Notes: a model not told the origin generated them from the sequence alone. A stretch of DNA of 64,000 nt from Brugia malayi (GCF_000002995.4 NW_025062479.1:19526721-19590720), one strand, 5' to 3'; counted from the first letter of the stretch, positions 23,003 to 46,900 are shown. A program made the numbers and translations.

Positions 23003-26000
23003 TCACACTCATATCTGATCACTGAAATATCACTTCGATATTCTGACGCTCTAGCAATAGTTATCTTGAAACTTAGTAATGGAGGGATCAAAATATATGC
23101 TTTTTAATACTAGACGAATCTGTCATGGTGCATCAGTTTTACTAATCTTCCTCGATGAGATAAGTTAGGTCGGATTGCCTTAATAACATTTCATTAGTTC
23201 ATTATGAGCAAAGCAGAATTACACCGGAAGTAGACATTTACCTTAAGATTTGCTCTTCGTATCATTTTGCTTTTTACATCAATCAACCGAAATGACTGGC
23301 ACTGCTGTCAGCTGATCAGCTTACATTTGTTCCTCTCCTTCAGTCAATTACAATGTTTGTATAGCATTAACGTTCCTTTACTTTTTCATTCTTTACTTTA
23401 AGTGAATTGATCTTTCAGCTTTTAATTTTTGATTTAGAGTCGAATTCCTCCATTAATCTCTGAACTTTAACTTCGAATCAACTAGATCTGAAGTAAAAAC
23501 AACGAAAACTTTAAAATCTATCAATATAAATCAAAAATCAATAGGAATACCCCAGTATTTTGCTTATGACAGTGTTAACACTAACCACAGTCTCTGCAAC
23601 ACTCTGTCTATAATAATTCGGTCGGAACTAGATTCTACATTGATCATTAAAAAACTTCATTCTTCAATAGCCAGCAACAGCAGTAGCATCTCAATTTATG
23701 AATTGAGTTAATCAACAAAGGTCTGTGAAATACTAGAAAAATAATTCAAATTTGCTTGCAAGGGTTTTATCATACACTTTGATCTACTTTTTTCACTTAA
23801 GTTAATTTGAAGTAGTGAACGGTAGCACTTGCATTTGTAAAATTTGTTACAATCCATGAAAGATGCACGTATTATACCAGAAGTATAGCAACAGATTTCA
23901 GGAACGGTGCCATATTAACGTTCATTACAGTAGAAGTGGCTTATTTGGAGAGAAGATACCTGTTATGGTAGTACTCCAAAAATGGATGTGGCGCATTCTG
24001 TCTTCATTATAATCTGTGTAGTAATGATAATGGTCAAATGTTCTACATATTCTTCTCTAATCGCGTACCATTTTGAGCATAGTTTAACGGTGTGAAGGAG
24101 TCAGCCGGTTCCTCCGATCGAATATAGGTGGTGGTGGGACGCAATGTCATGATGGCATGTCTCCTTCACACACATTTTGACGTTGTTCGATCGTCTCTTT
24201 CCCGCAATTCCAAACCGCTCTCCGCTCGTCGCTTTGTATTCCCCGCTCCTACAGATTCTCTATCTACAATGTCCTCTTTCATATTTCATCTACACTTCTA
24301 TTCTCCGTTTATTTACTTTATTGCAATATTTTTGCACTTTATTTTGTTGCATTATTTTTGCACACAGTTTTAGAATCAATAGGTTCCAGAATAGTGGTAT
24401 GCAATTTAATTTCTTGGCGGCTAAATAATTAGGTTTCCATGAAATGGTGAATTTCTTAATAGTGTTATGTTCACTTTATCTTAGAATAATCCGGGCGGCA
24501 TTGTTAAAGTCTAACTCCCTCAAAAGTAATGATGCATTCATTATTATCCTTTTTCTTTAAGAAGAAACTGACGTTGCAAAGTTTCAAAATAATGTCAGAA
24601 TAAATTCATTCTTCATAATATGATATCAAATATGACGAATTTTCACTGGGCGCATATCGGACACAGTCAGGGAGCGCTCTCCTGATATTAGACGTTTGTC
24701 CAGGATCTGCTTTCATCTTTCCTGTTGTTTGGCTCTCAGTGGATTAGAACATCTGTCATTCAAGCTCTTGGGAATTCATAGTGAGATGGTCTGGTTTAGT
24801 TTCGTTTATTTAATAAAGAAATTGCTGAATTAAGTAAAACTAAAATTAGCTGGAACGAATGACCATAAGCAAAAGTTACTCTCATTACTTTTCTTTTTTT
24901 GTTTTGTTTCATTTAATCCCATGCAGTTAAAAATTCAATTATATAGAATTGCTTCGGTTGAAAGAGGAAGGTTTCGAACTATAATGGGAGAACTAAGAAA
25001 CTGCTGGATCATAAGACTTATTCTGCAAAAAAACCGTTTAGGTGATCCTTCGCTATCATTTCTTATATCATTTATTTGCCTCATTCTTTCGTTTGCCACT
25101 TCAAAACTTTAATAAATTTTATAAATTTAAAGACTTGCTTCGGTTTTAAACGAATTCCTTCTATCGCTTGCATTTTCCTTTCAAATCCAAACATATATAA
25201 TAAATTAGAAAATCTTTTCTCGAAAAACTTCGAGCTTATTTTTTTAATTGGAAAAAACTGAATTTCCTTTAAATTCTACTTTCCTTTCTTCCTATATTGC
25301 CAATTTCCTTCCTGTTCCAGATTCATGTTTTTTCCAGCAAAAATTATGTTGTTTTTAAGGTGACGCAATACTGTACTGAATTTCACTGATTTCAGATTTA
25401 GTTCCTAGTAAACAAATTTTTAGATCCCTAGCATCTAGAAGTGAGTAAAGCTTCCATGTTCAGTTCAAATGCTTAATTTAACTTTAAGCTATTAATTGAG
25501 GTACCATAGCATACAATTCCACATGAGGAAGTTTTATTCGATCGCTTTAAGAAATGATTCAGGAAATATTGTAAAGATCAAAGGGTAAGGATAATAGTAT
25601 TAGGGTAGTTGAATGTTTGAAAGGTGGGATGAGGAAAAGAAAAGGTAGGATGAAATTTAATTAGAAGTGGTATTCAAAAGTGCAGGTATTTGAAAAAAAT
25701 TAGGCCAGAACTTTGGGCACAATTCAAAAACAGGAGAGAAGATGGAAGAGGCAAAAGATGGAATTGCAAGAAAGTGGTAAGTAGTGATTATAACTAGTTT
25801 CGTTTCCTTTAATTGTTTATTTACGGTGAAATTGTCGGTGCTGCAATGCTTATACCACCTGCAACCGTCTATTGAATTATAATAATGATCTAAGTGCCAA
25901 CGCATTACTACCTCATTTGTTTAATTTGCTCAAATTCGGACCATACTTGAAAAATCTGTTGATGTTTTTCTTCCGTTTTGAGATTGCGACATACTTGGAC

Positions 26001-29000
26001 AATGCTTCCATTGTAACCTCATCTCTTTTCTAAAAAACAAATTTTGGATTAAATTCGATCCACGTTGGCACACAGTTCTTTAAAATTAGATTTTTGATAT
26101 ATACAAGCTGCTCAATTAAGAAAATCATAATGAAATCGAAATCTAGTTGAGCTTAAATAAATAAATCGTAAGTAGAAATTGTGCAAGAAAAAATAAAATT
26201 AGTGTGAGTGGCAAAGATTTTTACAAAGGCAATTTTTTTTCCCAAAATTAAGAAAAAGATCAGGCCTTTTTTGGCTTATCAGCTTTCCTTAGTTAATCAG
26301 AAACTGGATTAATTACACTTTTTCACAACCTTTGGACTTCAATTTTGAATCGTGGCATTCATAATTTTTTTCGTGTTTTTCGTTTTTAGTTAATTTGCCT
26401 CTGATTTCTTGATAACACTCAATTTGACCATTAATTGCAGTTATTAGTGATTCTCATCCTAGAATATCAAATTATCCGAGTTATTATTTTCTCGGAGACT
26501 AGCTTTAACATAATTGTGCCGACACAAGCAGTCATCATTTTTAATTGATGTAAATGGCAAAGACTACAACAAAAGCACCAGTTTTTTTTTCTCTTTAGAT
26601 AAATAAATTATAAATAGAGATTGTACAAGAAGAAATAAAATTAATGTGAATGACAAAGAACCATTTGGACTGATAGGATCAGTGATTCTATTATATTTGT
26701 GACACATTCATCATTTACTATCAACTGATGTTTGTTCAATACTTAACGCCCAGTACTGTACCAAATAATCTAATTTAAGAACTGTATCCTAATTATAAAC
26801 AGTTTATGTTTTTTCCTTATCAGTGCTTTTTCATGCAGTTTTGCAACTTTCAGTTAATTGATCGCGTGTTCTGCCTTCTTTATTGAGAAGAAACCTGAAT
26901 GAACACTCTTTTCTTACATTAATTAATACAGTAATAACCAATTCTTCCTCCATTTCGTTGGACTAAATATAGCGGATCAATTACGCGACACATGCTTCGT
27001 TTCCGGTTATAATTTCCGTTGTTGTATGAGCCCGTAGTTCACGATTCCTGCTTAGTATCGAACCATTTGGATTTCTTATCTGTTTACTGCGCTAGCAGTA
27101 TCATTTGCATTTAGTTTGATTTCTAGCTAATTAGTAGTGAGTTTCCTTCCATTACAAGTCACAAAGTGTCATTTTTCCTAATTCATTGCTTTATATAATA
27201 TTCAGAAACTTTTTTGAACTATTGAATTTTTGAGCAATAATTAGTAGTATTGAGAAATTTTTCATATTCCATTTATCTCGTTTCTATCAGTAATTGATGG
27301 ATTATTTAACAATGAAGGCAGAAATAGATTTTTGAGCAGCCTTATGAAGGAATCTCTTCGCTCTCCACCAGTAATATCACCCATTCTTGCAACATTTTCT
27401 CTTTATTCCCTTAAATAATACAGTCATCTACAAAAAAATCTTCTCTCCCTATTTTTTCCCAGTTCTGCTGATCATTGGCCATTTTTATTTCATTGCTTTT
27501 ATGCATATTTATGTTTTGCGTATAAGTATATAGATCAGTACTGTGGTGGAGAGAAAAGATCATACTAGCTGATGTATATGTTGGATATAAAAATAAAATT
27601 TCTTTGCAGAACAGCAAGCGGAAAAAGAGGAAAGGCAGTGAAGATCTGTTCGAGTGCGGAGCTTACATTTCTATACATTCTTGCCTTTGCCTTTACTGTG
27701 TCTAAAATTTTTTTAAATTCCAACTAAAAAGTTTAACTGAAAACATTCCTTCAGTTTCCTTAACCCTTGCATAACGAAATATGTTATAAAGGCCTATCTC
27801 ATTTTCTCTGTAAGATCTTGTCATAGTGTATTTGGAAGTAACTGTGCAACGATTTTTGAGTCGTTAGATAGCAGGAGGACTTATTCTAGGTGCTTTTCGA
27901 ACTCCAAAAATTTTGTCTTTTTGTTTCATTCTCTTCGTGATGGTCTTTTAACACTACCACTTTTTTGTTTAGAAAAAGATAAATTTCGCATTCATTTGCT
28001 TCTTTGCTTTTCTTATATCCTTTAAATTCCTTCACTACATAAATAATTTATGAATTATGTAGCATGAATTCGTTGCTGCACTTTAATATCCTTTTTTAAC
28101 TATTACTTTTAAAGAATTGAATTTTCCTATTCCACAAAACCTGTGGTGTAATCCGTGTAAAAAAAAATACAATTGGACTTGGAATTCATCGGATCAGAGA
28201 CCCACAGATGGAAAATCGATTACCATGATCTGTGGATTATGCTCTCAAAGTGCTTTGATGTAATTACAGCTGCAGATTTATTTATATACATGCGTAGAAA
28301 TCTGAGAAGTGAGCTGCAGTTTGATGATGACGTAAGAAGTGTAAGGGTTTCTTCGATTTGACAGTTTTGATCTTTTAAGTCATTGTAGTAACTAATAGAA
28401 TTTCTTCATAAAAAAGAATCCTTTGTACCAGGAAATTATTTATCTCTGAGATGAATTTTATCAGTTTTAAAGAATATTTTAATGATCTTTCGACCTCATT
28501 GCACAGACGTATCTAGTATGGATAATAAATAAATATTATCAGAAATGCGCAGTTGTTAAGGTCATACATCATTTACATAGCAATCAATATTCACATTATT
28601 GAATTAGCTTACTGCAATACAAGTCTTCATCTACTGTTCTTGTCTTTCCATTATAATGATACTAGAAGAAAAGTAAATGTTAAAAATAATGGATGTCTGC
28701 CTCAAATTTTGGAATTTTAATGTTGTAAGTTTGATTTTATGTATTTCTGAGAAAGTATTGATTTAAATGAAATTATATCATGTCATTGTGTATTTGTTTC
28801 TATATGGTATGCACAAAATATACGCCAATATTTACTTTGTTATTTGTTCCTCATTTTGTACAGCTTATTGGTTTCTTATGCTTGCAACATCTGTTCTACT
28901 TGATAAAAAAGATCCTAACGAAGATGGCTATCAAAATCAAGAAGATCATGTGTGATCTAAGTTGATAATTAGAACGCTGCTGTTCTTGCAGGATCGCACT

Positions 29001-30526
29001 AAAGAAATCGTTGTTTGAAGTAAAAGCTTTGGAAAATTGCTTTTGTAATTATCAAATGAGCAACAGAATCGTTCTGATTTCTTTATCATCTTCATGACTA
29101 AATTATTACGTCACAATCTTTCTAAGTGCTCCATAGGCTTCATCTTCTATTAGCAGATTATCGTTGATTGCAGCTATTCGACAAGTTGCCATATGAAATG
29201 TTTAGTTAACTTTTTGTGCTGGCGATTACATCACCCGATGGCGACTTCTGTTTTCCACATTCTAGCAACACAAATGTACGCGTTCATCTTCATTATTCAA
29301 CAATTTCTTCTCCCTTTGATTCTTTTTTCTTCTATTACTTCTCTTCCAGTTAAAACACACTTTTAGAAAGAGAAATATACTACAGACTGCGAAAGACTTA
29401 TTGTCTTATCTCTCCTACTACCTCTTTATTTTTTACTAAAACTAAACAGAAAGTTTGTTGTTCCTTGAAGTCTACTTTTTTATAAGAACAATTTTGACTG
29501 GTCCCTAGAATTAAATTTTCTTAATCTTTCCCTGTATTTTTGGCTTTATTTCTTCTCTTTCCACACTTGAACAGGCATGTTTGCAATTACTTCGACATGG
29601 AAAGGGCATGGAATGCCTTCTTTACCTCTTCATACCACTATGACGTGATCGCACTGATCGCATTCCTTCCACTTCTTTCTTCTATCATATCATTGCAACG
29701 TCATGCACGCGCACATCATGCATACATGTCGTGTGCATACTCTAATAAGATGGCAGAGAATGCCTTCATGCGTGCATACACGTCAATGCTTGTTGGGATT
29801 TTGCCGTAAATGAGATAATGTCTGCGTGTGTGCGTATTACTGAGTACAGAGGCTTGTTGTATAGTCCTTCATTAATACATATTTGCCTTTCCGTCTGTAT
29901 ACTTGAGTTGTTGAAGAGTAGGGAAGATGTAAGCCTACATAACTACTTTTCGGAAATGTATTGAGTGCAGCCTGTGAATATGTTTGTCTATTTAAATCGT
30001 AATTGCTCTTTTCTGGTTAAAATGGAAAGCGTTGGCGAATTGTCCTCTAAACCTATAACCTGTGAAGAGTGGTGGAAGTTTCACTCTTATGGAGAGACAT
30101 ATGGTTGTGGAATGTTATTGTTGTCGCTCACGCGATGTTCATTTATGTTATTATGCTGATGTGCTCATTCCAGTTCGTCCCTTATGCATGGCTTGGTAGA
30201 GACTAGCTAGGTTAATTCATTACATGGTTGATTTGTTGCGTACCACGTCATTTCAATCCTCATAATTTCAGGTTACGTAAATAGAGTAGTGTGGCTTTCG
30301 AAATTTCTTCTCTGGACATTGCCCGTGAGGTAATCTCACACTATTCATTTTGTTCAGGGATTTGATGCAGATGTTTCCTGAGCCGCTGTATCCTTTACCT
30401 TGACTGTGACTCATTCTGTTTCTACAAGTATTCTTGCTGATACTGTTGTTATTTTATCAAACGTAACACGTGAGCATATTACTGGATTGCACACGTATCT
30501 CTTTTCCTAACTTCGATTTACAGATA
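23003..30526. other. 7.5-kb region without a supported gene
   Basis: This lies between the start of RPB1 on the minus strand and the PAK start on the plus strand, so promoters and untranslated first exons of both are expected. The open frames (for example 24128-24373 and 29540-29809) lack motifs and in-phase partners. The stretches 24080-24260 and 29560-29830 are locally richer in G+C, with many CATGCA-like words in the second, and could be regulatory or 5' UTR exons. A short duplicated pair at 26158-26217 and 26599-26660 is noted separately. Confidence 0.5.
26158..26660 (+). repeat. Pair of about 60-bp diverged direct repeats
   Basis: Units at about 26158-26217 and 26599-26660 align along their length (ATAAATAAAT, AGTAGAAATTGTGCAAGAA versus AATAGAGATTGTACAAGAA, AAATAAAATTARTGTGARTG, then CAAAGA). 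A shorter related piece (TGTAAATGGCAAAGACTAC) is near 26548. No coding meaning seen. Confidence 0.6.
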
Positions 30527-38978
<8,452 letters not shown>

Positions 38979-40950
38979 GCCGTTCTTCGTCTACTTACAG
39001 AAAACTCGACACAGTTAATGCAGGGCTTATCACAGGTGTGCACTGCATTTCAGCCATTCTAAATAATATTTCGATGTTGGTATTTCTAATTAGTACTTCT
39101 AATTTATAATCATAACTTCTAAAGTGTTTCTGATTTCTTATCCGAACTCATTTATTGAAAGGTTTTTTATTAATTTTTCCATCCGTTTCTGACCCCAGAA
39201 CCGACGCAGTTTTTGGGAACTGAAGATCTGTCACGTTATTGTATTTCATTTAGTTGTTTAGTGAGCACAAAAATATGATTCCAAAGTGCATTTAAAAACT
39301 ACATTGCTTGAAGTTAACTTCTGCAGTGCACTATCATCCACTGCTACATTGCGTATTTTTTGCAAGGACTGATTCGTAGTGTATCGCTCAATCTATGCCA
39401 TATTCCAATTTTCCATGTTCCAATTTTCTTGTAATATTTTTAAGTTTTTGTTTTCTTCTTAGCTGTTAATATTTGCGCGTCGTTTCATATGGAATCATAA
39501 AGTATGCGCGCTTTTAATTTTGGACTAATTTGTTGGCTTCATGACTAGCATGTTCCGTGTGGTGAAATGCTTCGTTGTTTTAGCTTTGTACTTTGTCAGG
39601 TCCCTCATATCTGGAACTTGAGAAAAATCACATTTTTTGAAATGAAGAATTTCAGATTGTTTTGGTATTGTTTCTGTTAGCGGAAGCTTCCACAAGTCTG
39701 CTTTTCGTTTCCCAATTTTTTATTCTCAATTTAAATTTTTCCGACATTTATTTGCTGATCAAATGAGTGTCAGATTTGTGCTCAGCTAACTCTAAAATAA
39801 TGTGAATATTAGGATTACAATGTGGATATTATTTTGATTTTCAACTGTATGAAGAAACCCATCTTTGATATTCTTTTCTATAAATCATTGTATTGTTATT
39901 TCTGTTCCGTATATTTGTTGCTAGGTTTGTCCTGTTTTAATGAATTTTTCAAATACCGATCGGTTGAAATAATGATTAGCGATATTCTGTGTGTCGAAGA
40001 CTGCCATTGGCAAAATGTTTCATTCATAACTAAACGAAAATCACTGATAAAGTAGTCAAGCAAATGCATGCATTTACTGTTTATTGCTTTACATTTATTA
40101 CCGTTTATATGTTATATCATTTCAAAACATTGTATATAAATTTGTTATCATGTTGGTGATGCTTTCATCCTTGAAATTTAATAAATTTGTTGTCAATTCA
40201 GACTGCGATCAGTCAACATTTGGCAACGTCTTTCCGACTTCCTTCAAATTTCTGGGGCGGTATATTCCTACAGTGACTTGTCAATGCACATAGCAGATCA
40301 GGTTTTTTTGGCTACAATTCTGTTTATGACGAATTATTTATTGAATTGGGGGTTCGTTTTCATCTTACATTTTAACGGGAGAGAAGGGCTATCAATGCTG
40401 TATTTTAAAGACAAAAGCCTCGTCATAAAAGCTTGTTTTTGGCTCAAATAAATGATTCCACACATTTTATTTGCAACTACCATTCCTATAGGCTGATAAT
40501 TCCACAAATTCATTTCTCAGTACTTTGGGATTGGAAGAATCAAAATGCAAAGCCCATGAATTTGCCGTTTATGGGCTTCCTGATTGATGGGTAGTATAAA
40601 CTACGAAAATAATAACATCCCAGTAAGAGTGTAGGTGTAGAATAATAAGTAATAAACTTTAAAAGATGCTCCAAAATGAGGATGCTATGGCAACCAAAAT
40701 CAGCTTAATAGCTCATTTCAGCTAAATGAATTATTACAAATGATTTGTCATGCATGACATTCTCAGTTATTTGCGATTATTTGTTCTTAGTGTAATATTC
40801 CTTCCGCAAGGTAGTCCGTTTCATGTTAGTCTGTTCTGTCGAAGTATACATTGCTGGTTTCCGAAATGTCATCACTTCCTACACTTTCCAATACTAAATC
40901 GCTGAATACTGACAAAATCTTGAATGATAAAATTTGAAACAATGGAAATA
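38979..40950. other. PAK 3' UTR and intergenic region
   Basis: No supported coding exon. It should include the PAK 3' UTR and the first exon of the guanylate cyclase, which I could not identify. The open frames at 39822-40293 have nothing recognisable. Confidence 0.45.
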
Positions 40951-40956
40951 TTTCAG

Positions 40957-43900
40957 CATAACGGCCGGAAACAACCTTGCAGAATCTCGGCTCCACGTTT
41001 TCCAACAAATAATTCCTAATTTATTATTGTATTGTCTGCGAACGTTATGTCTTTTAGTACTCCCGATTAATGCCTCATCTGTAATCAATATTGGTCTAAT
41101 TTATGCAAACACAACAATTCCAAAGGCACCCGAATTTTTGAAAGCCGGTCTATATGATGTAACTGGTGCACAACCTTTCCATGATCATCGATTTAGGTGA
41201 ATTTCTGTTCATCAATCTAGCAAAATAAAGCTATTTTAATAGGTCATGTTGTTCATTTACGCTTCGACGATGGTTAGATTCATAATCAAAGAAAAATGAA
41301 ACTAAAAGCAGAAAAAAGCTGAAAGTCCAGCTTTCTATAGATACGAATGGAACGTAAGAATGAATCACATTTTCAGTGGCACTGTTAACTATTAATTTGT
41401 GCATTATTTAGTTTGGTTCAACTAGTGTTAAATAATATGCTAAGAAGAAGAAAAAGTTATGTCTTCGAAATCTGCTACACAATTTTAGTCACTATTCAAT
41501 TTTACATCATTAATCCTATCTTTTACATTCCATAAAAATCCAAGTCTTTGCTGAAATATTCCTAAAATATATTTCCAGGTTACTACCAATAACATCGATG
41601 GGTTGTTTCAAGAATAAGTACAAAAGCAATGATGCTGCTATTATCGCAGAAATGTATTACAAAAATAATCTTCAAATGCTTTTTGGACCAGCTTGTGACA
41701 GTGGTGACTCGAATTTAGTTTTATATCATTCGATTTTATAATTTAGTTATCCACTAAATTGCATCATCATATGTCTCAGAGATTTCTATGCCATAATCGC
41801 TTTGTCTTCTTTATTTTTTACTAGTTGTTAATGATCTCCCAGAGTTTAGGCTACTGTGGCTTGAAGTAAAATTTTGGAAGGTCCTACATATTTGTGGGAC
41901 AATAAATGCATTAGCAAAAATGAGATTTTCTCATGTTTTATCATGTCTACCACCAATATATATATTGTTTAAATAGTAGTGAACATAAAGAGCGAATTCT
42001 TTTGCTCAAGTATTTTAAGACTGCTTCCATCTGGCTTTATCATTTCTATACAGTTGCTTACTCTTTTATAAAGGTTCAGTAAGTTTCGATGAATATTAAA
42101 CCCTATAGGGTTTAATATTAGCTTTGTTTTTAGACTTAAATATTGTTGGAAGGCTAACAAAAGAGTGGAATATTTTACAGTTCAGTTTTGGCAATGAACA
42201 TTTCGACAATGATCACAGTTCCGTTGTGCAGGTTTCACATTTTATTAATTTACTATATCACTATGAGAACTCATTTTGAATAAAAGAAATAATGACAAGC
42301 TTTCAGTCCTTCACATATTATTCAAGGGTTTCTGAAATTTTTACCATTTAAGTGTCGCGTGAATTGCGTAAAAACTAGTTTTATGACGCAGTTTCATATG
42401 AACGTTTATTTCTCGTGTTCCATAACGTTCTTTTGCCATAGTTCTCTTTACAATCATTGAAAACTTAAAAAATGATGGATGTACTTTACAGACATCAACT
42501 ATTTCAACATTGAATGCCGCATTCAATTTGGTTGCATTTTTTAAAATAATGAGTTGGGATAAGGTAAGGCTATTTTGGTTATGTTCATCTGCTGCTGATC
42601 ATTATACTCTATGAAATATCCACAGAATGATCTAATTTCTCTCATTTTTCCACCAACTTATATACTTCTGCTAATATTTCGCTTTCTTTCAATACTTTTT
42701 TCTATCATTCTTCACAACAATCGTTATCATTTTTACGAAACGACAGGTAGTATTAATTTGGTCAGTGATAGCATTTGATGACGAATATACCACCAAACTG
42801 AAAATTGCAAATATTCGGACGGTGTTCAAATTAAACGGTATTTCTCTACTAAACGATATTCATGTAAATACATCGGATACAACTCGATCACTAGTGGATG
42901 TTTTAATGGAAATCAAAAACACTTCCAGAAGTATATTTCAAATTTTACATTTTTCCATAGGTTCGCTAATACTAGTAAATCCATGAGTGTCTTGTACTAT
43001 CAGAGTAGATAAATATTGTTCTAAATGTTTCTTGAAAGCTTTAAACTCCCAAATATTTCAGTTTGGATTCCTATATTTGGATATTATCTTCATGACTATA
43101 TAGAATTTTTGGCAGCTGTAAAACAACTTAGCCTTGATCCAACTGTTTATGTTACTGTGCTTTTGGATTTCGTCGTTCTTGGAGAGTTCAAGCCACCATG
43201 GATACTTCCCAACAACAGCATAAATGAGACTATGAAGTTCTATTTCGATGAAACCATTATTGCACGTTTTTAAATGATTTATTTAAATGTTTCTTAATTT
43301 CATTTAGTATCTCTTTGACAATTCTACATTCATACAGCTCCCAAATGTCAAATTCTAATTCGTACTGTCACATAAGGTCAAATATAATTTGGTATATGAC
43401 CGGATCTAACCAAACTTTTTGGTTTCTTGCAAAGAAACTTGCCTAAACTATTTTATAGCTTGTCAACAATTATTATTCATCACACAATTTATCAATTATA
43501 AGGCGCAACATTCCAGCTGATGCCAATGATGTAAATTTTTCTTGAAAAATTTTGTCATACTTTTGGGTAATTTTGCAAAAGTATATTTCAAAAAATGGAC
43601 AAAGGAGTTTAAAGATGAAGATTGTGAAAATGAAAAAGTTTTTGTTTATATTAAATTTCCCAAAGTTGTCAGATGATAAGAAAACTTTATTTGTGTCATT
43701 TCTTTTTTCTGAAATCTCTCAGCACAAACATACTAATAGGTTGAAGTATTGGTCTTTTCTTATCACACTTGAAAACTTTTGTACTTCAGCTAACAATTAT
43801 ATTATACACTCAGCTCTATGAATCAGGATGGTTATATTCCACAATCCTTCGGAATACTTTACAAACATCGCAAAATTTCAGTCAATTTAAAGGATTAGAA

Positions 43901-46900
43901 TCACTAATTGACACCGTTAAAAGCAGTCATTTCTTGGGTTTGTGATAATTTGAATACAGATCTTATAAAGCATAAAAATATATGCTGCACACGCGGTTTT
44001 GTTTGAATATTTTCAAAAGCATACAAAACCAAAATCTCAATGTTTGGTACGATTGCTTTCGAGAAGTTAAAAACGAACGTTGCAGGACCATTTGGCACAA
44101 TATGGTTAAACCAATATACAGTTCGGCTGACTCCATTTCAAGTTAAATATGTTGAGGTATTTCAAGAAGAACCAGTTGGCATCGCCGATTTATTTCTGAC
44201 ACAGGAATGTGACCAGGACAAGATTAGAAAAAAAGGAGCTAGTCGACGCTGTATTACCTTGGTGAATTGTGTTTCATGGAAATTTCAGAATGTTTTAAGA
44301 GTCTTAATTTTAAGACTTCAATCTTTTGCCACTCAAAATAAAAAGAGTATTTTTAAAAATTGAAAAGCAGGCTAAGAAATTCACATTTTCTGGCAATTTG
44401 TTAAAAATTTTACTGGTCTTTGCATACAGATAAGATTGCCCTTTTTTAAAGGCAATATAATGAAGCATTCGAAACGCCCATCGGAGGAAGTGGAACTTAA
44501 TAATCACTGAGTATGAAATGACAGTTAATTATGTTTGTACTTCTCAGTAAGTCTGAAGCAAAGTAACTTGTACCATATGTGAGTCAAACGAATAGGCTCT
44601 ATTGTTGGCGTACTTCTATAGAGTTAAAGTCAAAAGACAAAAGACGTTTGAAACCGACTACTAAAAATTTTAATTCCACTTCCTTTTGAGAATTTTCAGA
44701 CTGGTAAAATAACCAATTATAATACAACTATAACAAAGCATTTTCCAGTGGATATGCCTCTATGCGGTTTTGAAGGAGAGATGTGCGATTATACGGGGTA
44801 ATATTAGTTGCAATATTTTGATTAATAGATGACGTTTATAAAAATTAGACAAGAGAAATGCTAACTGCAAAATAGTATCATGAAAGCGATTAACTAGTAA
44901 CCACAATACCAACACTAATTTCATGCAATCACCTTTCAGATCTATGTTGAAAATCTCTCTAATGATAACGGCATTTTTTTTGTTATCTTGCGCCTTTTTC
45001 GTTTATCGGAAATCGTGAGTTTAGTTCTTTTTAAGTCTCATTTAATTTTTTAGTTCTTTATCAAGATTTTTACTGTCTACTAAGTATAACTATAATTATT
45101 TAAGAATATATTAAATTATGATTAAGTGTTTGAAATATATTTGAATGTATTTACAGAAAAAGTGGTGAAACATCACAAATGCCATGGGCGATCCCTTATC
45201 AGCTCCTCAAATTTGTTAATATCGAGGCATCTTCGGTAAATATTATTGTTGTCATGAAATAACAGTTTCTCATCTTCTCCGATCTGACATCTTAAACTCT
45301 TAAACTTTTTAAATACCTGGAGAAAAGGGGATCATATTAGAAATTCCTTTTGACAAATGATTGTATCTTAAGAAACTGTATTTCACAAGTTTAAGATGAT
45401 GTCCGTGCAAAGTCTACAGCAGCAAATGGAGTCAAAGATAAAATTGAAAGATTTGTTGCGTTCACGAGAGTTTGCTATGACCGAATTTGGAGCAGTGATT
45501 GTAGAGCCGTATGCACTCAAAGCGGGGCTTTTTTTCGATAATTCCGATGTAGCACTTCTTCATCAGGTAATATAAATGAGCAGTTGATAGAGCCATATGT
45601 TCAATATATCTCTTAGAGCAAATAGAGTATGTTTGTGCAAATCTAAATTTGCCAATAGCATTGTTACATTTATTAGTCTTGGGATGAGGTAGCATTAATA
45701 GAACAAAATCAATGGTTTCCATTCTTAACAAGTAAAATACATTTGCAAACATCGTTGATTATAGATGAAACAACTGGTACATGATAATATCAATCAATTT
45801 GTTGGGATATGCTTAGACAAACGGACTGAATTTTATGCAATTTGGAATCACTGTTTTCGTGGAACATTAGCTGACTTGATGTTTTTTAATGCTACTACTA
45901 GTGCAAAAAATAAGTTAAGCAGTGATAACGAGATTGGTCCAGCATTTCAAGAAAATTTTAAGCGAGCATTTGTTCGTGATATTATTCGGGTCTGTTTTCT
46001 TTGCGATATTTTAGACTTAATAAATATTTTAGTTCCAAATCACAATGTTCCAACATTTTCGCACAATTTTCGAATATTGTCATGAAGTTTATAAAGAATT
46101 TTTGAATATTTGGTGAAGTCCGGTCTTTGAACGATCTTTCCTAAATCAATTTTTTTTTAATGGAAAAAATTTTGCACAGTATATAAAGTATTCACAGCGT
46201 ATCGGATGTATATAATATATTATCCCATATTGATTTTTAGGGTCTGGAATTTTTGCATTCCTCGACAATTGGTTATCATGGTTCACTAACTCCGTCACAA
46301 TGCCTCATCGACAGTCGCTGGATCCTGAAACTCTCTGGATTTGGTCTGTCGAAATTACTGTATAAATGGAGAATAAAGGGCTCTATAAGTGCTAAAAACG
46401 GAATGTGGTTAATTTCAAATTCAGGTCTGTCAAAAAAAAATAGTCTGAATTTTGAAATTGAAGTTTGTTGTAGATTGAAATTTTATCATAGATTTTTATA
46501 TACTTGCAACAAAATAAATTATATTTTACCATTTCATCAGCAATTCATATTTGTTCCAAATATGCATAAAGTTTTAATTTTCTGTAAAATTCTTTGTAAT
46601 TTTTGTTAAAATCATAAATTTAGATTCATATTATTATTCATTGAAAGATATAAAAAAAGTGCAGGAAGTAAAAACCTTTTTGTGCACCTTAGAAAGGACA
46701 AAATTGCTGTAATTCAAGTCTTAAATTTCACTTCCATAATTGATTATTAAAATAAATGGCATCTTTTGGAACAGCTTTCACTAAAATCACAAATTCAGAT
46801 TTACACTATTATTCGCCAGAAATGCGTCGCTTCCTCAAAAATATGAGTAAGGGTTCGATAACATTCAACGCTAAGCAAGCACGGGCTGCTGATATATATG

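Noticed and set aside
29540..29809. 89-codon gene upstream of PAK
   Set aside because: No ATG at a sensible position and no homology that I can recall; composition reflects CATGCA-like words.
41825..41880. Firm exon of the guanylate cyclase
   Set aside because: Phases fit both neighbours, but the residues ([19 protein letters not shown]) do not clearly match the family, so I list it only as uncertain.
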